This document shows, piece after piece, positions 55,930 to 64,000 of a stretch of DNA of 64,000 bases. The stretch comes from Calendula officinalis (lineage: Eukaryota > Streptophyta > Magnoliopsida > Asterales > Asteraceae). Below the pieces are notes generated by a model that made no database searches, was not told the DNA's origin, and saw only the letters and a program-made list of their open reading frames with translations. The stretch spans positions 35,104,047-35,168,046 of the forward strand of contig OY970835.1 in assembly GCA_963853835.1 (NCBI GenBank), given 5' to 3'. The translations under genes and the position numbers were made by a program. Numbering within the stretch: position 1 is the first letter of the stretch; each line of letters starts with the position of its first letter.

Positions 55930-57817
55930 CAAAAAGATTTTGTGAATCTTTAATGATAATAGGAAGTTTGTTACCGATAAATTAGGGCTCGGCCGTGTTT
56001 TGTAAGAACGAGTACTTTAGTCGCTGTCTTTTCTTATTTATTGATCGATTTATATAATTTATTAAATACTTAATATTAAGGGTTTTGATAATGACAGGGC
56101 TGTCATAAGACACGCATTAAAAACTTATACATCTAACTATAATAAATTCCTTAATTTTAGGAATTACATATTTCTATAGATCAGTGTACAACTATTTATG
56201 CATTACAGACAGCCCTAAGGACTGTTATTATTAAAATCCTAATATTAATATGTGTTATTAAAATTTAATTAAAGAAACTTAGCCATTACTTTTAATTTTG
56301 ACGAGGATTGGATAATTGCCATATGTGTTTATGGTTAATTTTATAGGGTACCCAATTTTATATTGTTTCAAGGTAATTTGTTTATCTCTACGATGTTATA
56401 ATTTATTTCGAAAAAATGATATTGGTAATGGTTATATTTAAAGGAAATGCCAAAATTAAAAGTTATCATGAAAGAAAATTAGTGTATTACATATGTTATT
56501 ATGATTAGTAGCAACATGAAATAAATATAAATAATAGGCATTAATATAATTTCTCTTTATTTCGGATATCATCTTAAATTTTTTATATTAAGACAACTTA
56601 AATTATTAATTTATACTTATACATATTTTATTCTACTTTTCTTTTAAAATATATAGTATTCACTTAAAATTAAATAAAGAAGATTTAGTATATTATCTTA
56701 ACTAATATTTTTCTTTCATAAAAAAAATTAATTATGAAAATTATGATTCAATAGAAGTTAATCTATCATTAAAAAAATTAAAACAGGAAATCACACCGAA
56801 ATAAGATTTTTATAAAACATAACATTTTAAATATTCATTATATACACAAATTTTATTTTATCTGTTAATCTATGAATCCGAGTAACATATAACATAAACC
56901 GGTTAACATTTACATTTTTGGTCTATATCATTTGTGTAATGAAAATAAAACATATAATTATAGCTATTTTACGTGAATATTATATTAATTAAAGACATAA
57001 ATATGAAACAGTTAGTTCAAATTATAATAATCCGATACTGATTTCTTATAACTTGTAGCATATAGGTTCATTTGTTAAAAAATTAATTTACAAAAATTAA
57101 AAATAAAAACATTGACAAACCTTCATCAGTTTTTAACTTAGAGAAATGGTGTACATATTCCTACAATTTGTCTTCAGTTCATCACCTTGCTTACTACAAG
57201 ATGATATGTGTAAGCACTAACTTTTTCCTTATATATCCCTTTATTTTATCACATGTATTATCTTTTTTGCAACAGTTGCGTTCTTCTATGCAAGATGAAA
57301 AAACTTAGAACAAAGAAGTTTGGATCTGAAAAAGTATGCTTAGACAATTCTTTCGCTGAACACAAGAGAATAAAGAGGAATTTTTATCATTTCAAATCCC
57401 TTTATTTTGTCACATATATTATCTAATGAATGAATATAAAGATAAATTGAATATGACAAAAGAGAATTAGCTAAAACAATGTTAAAGTTATTTTAGTGGA
57501 ATAAATAAATAAGAAAATCGTTAGTAGGGAAATTACAAAACTATGATACATTTTGGATGATGAACACATATTTTTGGTTCTTTTTTCTTTAGTGGGTAAA
57601 TTACATATTTACATTGCACTTTTCATTTAATCTCTCACATTATCCAAAATATTTCTTATTCCTTTCTTTATTATGTGTCATGCCTGTGAATATAAATAGA
57701 ATAGTTTTGAATAACTTAAAAGCTGTTTAAGAAAGCAAAGGAATGTACATATCAATACACTAGACAAAAACCATCTATTTCCAACACTCTAATTTGTTTA
57801 AGTCAAACAATGGACTC
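55930..57817. other. Intergenic DNA between the MADS-box gene and the UBP24-like gene
   Basis: About 1.9 kb, very AT-rich, no coding region. It should contain the MADS promoter and the UBP24-like 3' UTR. No repeat structure recognised. Confidence 0.5.
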
Positions 57818-60800
57818 TCAATTGCACGTGTTTTTGTAGAAGAGAATATAGGCTTGGTGATGTAAGACCTTATTTGTAGGGATTGCAGCCACTGAAGAAT
57901 CATCAAAACGAAACCATTGGTTGCTTGGGTAGCAAGCATCTGCAGTGTAATGCCCTTTTGAGGCTTCTCTTCCATGGTGTGTAACCGAAGAAATTAGTCT
58001 GTACTTCCGACCCTTTCTCATAAAAAAACACAATTTGGGTTAAATATTTAAAATAAAGTATAAATAAGTAGAAATATTACTTACCTCTGTTGCAGTTGAA
58101 AAAAGCAAATCACGATTTAGTACCAATTCAAGTGGGAACCGTACAGGTTTGTGTAATTTTGTACTTCCATTTGTTCCATAACCAAATCTCTTTAAATGCA
58201 ATACCATTATTTTTGGAAGTGTCTGCAACTTCACCGATTTTTTCGCTCTTACAACGCCAGCCTGTAAACATCATGTTTTTAGTCAATATATATATATTGT
58301 CCATTTTTTATCGCTTCTTTCAGGCTTAATTATGTTTAAGTCCTCAAACTTATCTTCATTTCGCGGTTTAACCCATTAACTTTTTTCGCAGTATTTAGTC
58401 TCAGCTTAACTTGTTAAAAAAGCCCTTATGTGATAACAAGTTAATAGTTATAAAAACCAAAATAACCACTAAACTTTTCTTTCTGGCGATAGTTTAGTCC
58501 TATATCTTTTATATAAAAAATTATACCATTTTTTACTAAAATATTAAGTAATAATAATAATAACTAATAGTGTTATTAAATTAAAAGATCAGTGGGATAT
58601 TGACAAAAAGGTTTTGAGGATGTAACCCGAAAATAAGTGAAAGTTCAAAGATTAAACCGTATTTAACCCTAAGAAAAGTTACATCTCAATACAAAATGAC
58701 CGGTTTAAACAGTTGTAGCTTATAGGTCAACAGAAGAAAATAAAACACCAAGTCAACTAAAGCTTATAGGTTAAAAACAAAGTCAATGAAAGTATAGAAT
58801 ATAACCATTGCCAAAAACAGTCCACGGGTTAATTAGTGAAAGTTTGAGGATTAAAACATAACTAACCCTTTCTTCTACCTAACTTGAGAGACTTTTTACT
58901 CAAATTCCACAAGTGTCACCTTTTTAACATAATTGTCTTTTTTTATTCCTATTAGCCTTTTAAAAAAATCAGAAATTTTCAAAAAACTCAAACATAATAA
59001 ATGGATCAATGACAATATTAATTACCATTAAGAAAAAGTGTGGTTAACAGTTAACTTGGATTAAAATAATGGTTGAAAATTAAGTGATTATAATACCTTT
59101 CCAGATGTTGTTCGATATTCATCAAGTGTTTCTGGCATAGAATAAAGACGAAGAGCATCTTCAATGGTAGCAACAGCATCATGAGATATATCAAGATGGA
59201 GCAGAAGAAACGGTTGAACAGTTGCTGAATCTTTATTTCCTATTAAAAGAAACATAATTAATATTATATGTAATGCTTGTAATATACTGGTAATCAATAA
59301 AATTTATTCCACAACAAAAAATAAAGGCCAAATGTCAAAAATAGGAATATATTTAGGCAGTGATCCATTTTGGTGCTTACAACTTTTTATGTACCCTTCG
59401 GATGATTACAAGCTTTAGTCAACCATAATTGAAGTTAATGCCCGTCCCTATATGGTAATTAATATTTTTATTAACCCTACTTATTTATTAGTTTTTACTG
59501 TTGTTTAACAGTATAATGATAGGAAATAGACAATTGTTATTCTAAAAGGGGTGAAATAGTAAAATAGGTTCAGAGTTAGAAAGATAAATAAATAGATGAA
59601 AGGGGTCATATTGTTAGGCAGAAAAGATATTACGTATGAATGTTGTATTCAGCTCTTAACCTAGGGTTTTAAGAGAGGGATTTTCCCTGGACTAATCTTC
59701 CAATTTGTGGTTGATTAGGGTTTATCATTGTTCTTATTTCTATTACGTTCAATATATATCTATTTGGATTTCACGATCTCTATCATATAACCACAAATTT
59801 GTAATTACCAAAATGGACCTTAAAAAGTTATAATTACCAAACCAGACCAAATTTGTAATTAGTCTTGAATGAGAATGACATCCTTTAGAATCTATCGACA
59901 ATCAAGCATGGTTAGTGTAAAAAGTAAAAACACGAAGTTGTATCATTATTTACAGTTTACAACCTTAAGATCTGATAATGAAAAGTCAACCCCTAAAGCT
60001 TCCTAGACACATGAAAAGTAACTATTACTAATTTACTATTGATATTTAACATATTATAATTTACCTCTTGCTTTAACAACGCTTCTCAATTCTCCTCCAA
60101 ATATTGCACTGAGTTCTGAGGGAGGAAAACTTTGTGTTCTTGTAACTGCAGATTTGTTTTTAGGGCCCACAGTTTCCCAATCATCATCTTCTACAGATGA
60201 AACAAGTGATGAACCGTTTCCATTTGCAGTTAATGACGGTCCTTCAAGTTTTAGTAATTCATCATGCATTTGATGCATAATGAAACTCAAAAACTCTTGT
60301 GCATCTTCTTGCCTAAATCAGTGACAAATCAAATCAGATGAATAAATTCAGACATTTAAATCTTTAAAAAAAACATTAATGCTGAAGAAAATATATAGTA
60401 TAAATACCTAGGTCTTCTGGAAATACTATTAGGAACATCAGGAGTAAAATTCTTCAACACAGATTCAAACATAACCGGGCTAAAAGGCCGGCCCGTTTGC
60501 AAATGGTTCATGTCTTTTGGGATTGCACCAGCACCAATAGGATTAGGCATCTTGAATTCAGTAATAAACTCCCCAAATGCAGCTAATGTTGGATACATAC
60601 TCTAGTGCAACAGAAACATGTATACTTATAAATGGGTCCAATAGGGTTATGGGTATCTCATACGGGTCATATCAAGATATTTAGCTAAAGAACACATGTC
60701 AAACGGGTCAAGGTTGAGACTTGCCATCATACAACCTCTAACCTTTTTATTAAAAGATTCAGATTATTATGGTAATAACAAGTTAACTGTAATAGTGCAT

Positions 60801-61926
60801 GATTTAATTCTGTATAAACAATTGAGAAATTGGATAACGAATGTGTTTGCAGGTCAACCCAACCCGTTCCAGAAGCACTAAAAATGATCCGTTTTGGCCC
60901 ATTACAAACCCACCCAACCCAAATCTATAAAAAAATTTACAAACCTTGTTGATATTACGGGCAGTTATACCCTGCAAAAGCTGCACTACTGGTGAACATG
61001 ATAAAAGAGCTTGTAATGTAGCATTTAGAAAACACATGTTTCCCGAATTAATTAACCCATGAGGTAATAATTCAGTTCCAATATTGTTATTCAACTTTTC
61101 TTCTTTCATTTGGATTTGATTTTGCACTACAGAATCAGGAACATTTTTCAGCGGTACGTGTGAAGAACAAGAATCTATATTTTCAACTGCTTTTAGCTCC
61201 ATTTTACCATTAGAATGTGGCCCTCCATTTTGTTTTGGATGTATTATAGCTTCTGGGTTGGGCTTGTTTGTTGGTTCGGTATGACTGCCACTTGTACCGT
61301 TGCTGCAAATGGCACTCGGGTTGCCATTAATTGGCCTGTTTGAAGAGTCAATATTCTTGTGTGATTCACCATTGAAACTACCAAAAGATATTTCACTTGA
61401 AATCTTTAATGAATCCATATCTAAGGTTTTCTTTTTCATGGGCTTTGCAGCATTTTCAGATGGCTTGTTAAGCCATGATTTGACTTCATCTTCAGAAAAT
61501 GACCCAAATAACACTACCTGCAAATTAAGAGCATATCAAAATTACTTCTGGTTTTCAAATCAAAATGCCTTCTTGACCAAAACAACTTCTGAAGCAATAT
61601 TTTAAGAACTAGTTAACTAAAAAGCCTTTTGAAATTTGATACTTGTGAGAATATGGAAGTCTTAAAATAGAGTACTCAATTGAAGCTTATGTCAGCCATT
61701 TCTATTTCTAGAAAAGAAAATCATAATTTCATAAAATACATTTACAGATTCACTAAAATCACCCAAGTTCGATCATATAAAAAGAAACGAAGTTCCATCT
61801 TAGCAATCAAAATATTACTGTCACAACAAAAACAACACTCACGATTATAGCACCAACAACGCTACAGGCTAAGCTTTTTCTAATCAATTACAACAGAATG
61901 ATGCGTACCTGAGGTTGATCAGCCAT
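57818..61926 (-). CDS. UBP24: Ubiquitin carboxyl-terminal hydrolase, UBP24-like
   Basis: Seven exons on the - strand, in transcript order: 61909-61926, 60945-61517, 60408-60601, 60065-60312, 59097-59239, 58085-58261, 57818-58012. All phases close to give 515 aa, and every border is GT-AG. The tiny first exon encodes MADQPQ. The Cys box GLINSGNMCFLNATLQALL puts the catalytic Cys near residue 168. QEDAQEFLSFIMHQM and the LPKIMVLHLKRFGYG block are typical USP-domain motifs. The His box KGHYTADA has the catalytic His near 472, and WFRFDD near 485-489 supplies the acidic residue. The protein removes ubiquitin from substrates; Arabidopsis UBP24 acts in abscisic acid signalling. Residues ~20-140 are disordered. 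Intron 5 (58262-59096) holds a MITE. Slightly shorter than Arabidopsis UBP24 as I recall it. Confidence 0.92.
58326..58866. mobile_element. MITE in the UBP24-like gene intron 5
   Basis: The left end TTAATTATGTTTAAGTCCTC is inverted at the right as GAGGATTAAAACATAACTAA, with further inner inverted stretches (CGGTTTAACCC, and TTAAACCGTATTTAACCC). About 540 bp, probably MULE-derived. Target duplication not resolved. Confidence 0.6.
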
Positions 61927-63604
61927 GCTGTGATTAGCGAGTGAAATTCAAAGTGACTTGATTATTAAACCGAGTATTATAAAATATGAATACGCTAAAC
62001 CTATGGGAAAATTCAGTAGAATTTGAGTGGAACAGAAGGTGTTCGAAGAAACGACAACGAGAGAAGACATGTAATAGAAAGAAGAGAACTTTTAACAGAG
62101 GAAAGACGGTGAGATCGGCTGCCGTGAAAGTGGCGGTGATGAGCCGAAAATCTGACCGATGAACGGCGCATCGACGGTGGGGAATAGAAGAGGCGGCCTG
62201 TTTTTGGCTTAGGTCTAGGTTTTCCTTTTTCTTCCTTCTTAAATCTTTTTCATTTAATTCTTTTTCTTCTTTGTAAAAATAGCACGTTTGGTCCCTGTAT
62301 TTTTGCTACTTTCATATTATCCCCCTTTCAAGTTTTTATTCAATTGAGAGTAGATTGTATATTTAGTAATTTACATAAGTTTAAGTTATCTTTTTTACTT
62401 TGGTATTGTATTGATAATCTATATTAGTCCTCAGGGTATATGTTAAAAGACAAGTCTTTTCTATTGTTCTTTTTTAGTCTCTCTTCTAAACTTAAAGTGT
62501 TGATAATGTAAAAATAGGTCTCACAAATAATAGTTGAGACATTTATTACAACAAACAATGGTCCAATCGATAAACAATGATTATGAGATAAAGAAACAGT
62601 TTGGTGGTGCTCTTGAATGGCTATCAACATTTTTCCCCATCTACTAATATTTTCATAGGTTCACATGAAAGACAAATAAAAATTCAGGAGCAAGTCAAAA
62701 GAAGATGTTGGATGCTATTATTCGCACTACTTGATTGATCATTTGGAGTAAAAGGAACACATAAACATTTTTCCACGAGGCAATCGATAGAAAACTCATT
62801 CAGATAATAAAGGCTCAATCTTTCTTATGGATCAAAAAGTCGAGCAAAACTCACAAGTCTTGAGTGTAGTGATCGGGTTAAGGGTCAAGATCTAAATTAT
62901 TGAGAGAGCACTATTATTATTTTAACTTCACGCTTGTTAACATCCACTTTACCTTTTAACATCATAGAAAACATTTTTTAACATATGTGTTAAATCCTAG
63001 CTAAATTTTTTTTAACATGCCTTTAACCTCTCCACCATACCCTATGCTCTTAGGGTTCAATTTATTTTGTGGTTAAATATATAATTACTCCGTATATCTA
63101 TCTTATTTTGTGTACTTTGGGTAAGCTGTGATATTAAAAAGTTGTAGGTGTCAAACCCACAAATTCAGAACATGAATTTAATATGAATACCTTAACTAAC
63201 AATCAAACATAGATCATGATTGTCGGCACTATTCTTTATTTTTCACACCAAATTACTATTTTAACAAAAATTGAAATCGGAACCTTTGTCAAATTGTGTG
63301 TGTCCTAGTTGAAACAAGTTTGCTCACCAAACAAAACCTGATCTCCCATCACTCTCTCTCTTTCAAATTGTCTGTAAGCTTTATTCAATTTTACTTTCTA
63401 GAAAAATCTTGGCAAATTTTGAGTTGAAGTTTGTGTGTTGTTTATAATTTTAGGGGGTGAGGGTCATATATAGAACAAAAAAGTTAGAAGAGCAACAAGC
63501 TAACAGGTTGGCTGGTTTGTTTTTTCTCATAGTAAACACATGTTAGTTATCAATTGTTTTTATCTTATTGCCTGACATTTAATTTTTTTTTGGGGGATCA
63601 AAAG
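61927..63604. other. Upstream region of the UBP24-like gene and intergenic DNA
   Basis: 61927-62210 is GC-richer and probably holds the 5' UTR and promoter of the - strand gene. The remainder is AT-rich with no supported coding sequence. In particular, I see no N-terminal exons for the KOBITO1-like gene that follows. Confidence 0.5.
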
Positions 63605-64000
63605 TCGGATCTGGAACGAAACTTGGCTGTCAAGTTTCTTTTATAAACCATGTAATTATGAGCTTTTTGTTAAGCAATCACTCAACATGGAGATGGCTAT
63701 TGTCATGGCAAGGGTATGTGTATTATTCTCTTTTCTATGGGTCCAAATGGGTCAAACCAAATAACTTTCTGAACAAATTTTCATATGAGTAATAATTTAA
63801 ATCTTTGAATTAATAGATTTATGAGGTTGTTTGCATAATCATACATTTTGGGCTACTTTTGACCCATTTGCCTGTTTCTTTTTAAGCTGTTTTCTTATTT
63901 ACTTATTTAACCCGTTAAAGAATTAACTTTTTTTTATATATATATAAAATTGGCAGAAATCAGGCATGGACTGGATACTTCATCTTGATACAGATGAATT
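63605..64000 (+). CDS. KOBITO1 (ELD1/ABI8)-like glycosyltransferase-like gene, partial
   Basis: Exon ~63613-63713 after a TCAAAAG acceptor encodes [19 protein letters not shown] then [16 protein letters not shown], with a GTATGTG donor. The next exon starts at 63957 after TTGGCAG and encodes [14 protein letters not shown] in phase, running off the window. HLDTDE contains the DxD-type motif of the family. KOBITO1 is a type II membrane protein needed for cellulose synthesis and cell elongation. The ~200 N-terminal residues expected before this exon are not visible in the preceding 1.6 kb, so the copy may be 5'-truncated or have a displaced first part. Assignment is from motif recall. Confidence 0.7.

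Noticed and set aside
1..64000. tRNA, rRNA or other structured RNA genes
   Set aside because: None recognised. The initiator-tRNA-like strings at 218-229 and 18328-18342 are primer binding sites.

Overview
This window is nuclear DNA of a flowering plant, most likely a eudicot. The evidence is GT-AG spliced genes, a type I MADS-box gene, plant purple acid phosphatases, Ty1-copia, PIF/Harbinger, Stowaway, MULE and Helitron transposons, and AT-rich intergenic DNA. The flavour of the copia elements (Sirevirus type with a long third ORF) suggests Asteraceae, but that is inference. All splice models below were built by eye from frames, GT-AG signals and family similarity.

Layout. 1-11099: a Sirevirus-like Ty1-copia element on the + strand. 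Its 5' LTR is cut by the window edge and the visible 215 bp are identical to the 3' LTR. It carries gag, a pol broken by one stop, and a ~1,160-codon extra ORF broken by three stops. A short motif, TACTACTGRT, is scattered through coding and non-coding parts. 11619-18995: a second copia element on the - strand, with 653-bp LTRs differing at one visible base, a TTTAA target duplication and badly decayed genes. 19001-21717: AT-rich DNA with two fold-back MITEs. 21718-25251: a purple acid phosphatase (PAP) pseudogene. 25400-26051: a Stowaway and a PIF-type MITE side by side. 27411-27687: remnant of a TFIIB gene. 29877-31004: a MULE with long TIRs. 31354-38789: an intact 13-exon PAP gene (629 aa) whose intron 2 has been inflated to 4.45 kb by transposons. 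40008-41061: a three-layer nest of MITEs. 41422-42536: a JINGUBANG-like WD40 gene with a frameshift and small deletions. 44518-44760: a duplicated fragment of the UBP24 gene, next to a Helitron 3' end (44780). 48362-50153: a PIF/Harbinger element carrying only the Myb-like ORF1. 52586-54287: a probable solo LTR with five 45-bp tandem repeats. 55150-55809 (-): an intact type I MADS-box gene. 57818-61926 (-): an intact 7-exon UBP24-like deubiquitinase gene (515 aa). 63605-64000 (+): exons of a KOBITO1-like gene running off the window.

The functional host genes that can be supported are the PAP at 31354, the MADS-box gene and the UBP24-like gene; the KOBITO1-like gene is only partly visible. They are unrelated single loci rather than a pathway. 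The most unusual signal is the dispersed TACTACTGRT motif of the young Sirevirus, together with its large third ORF of unknown role.
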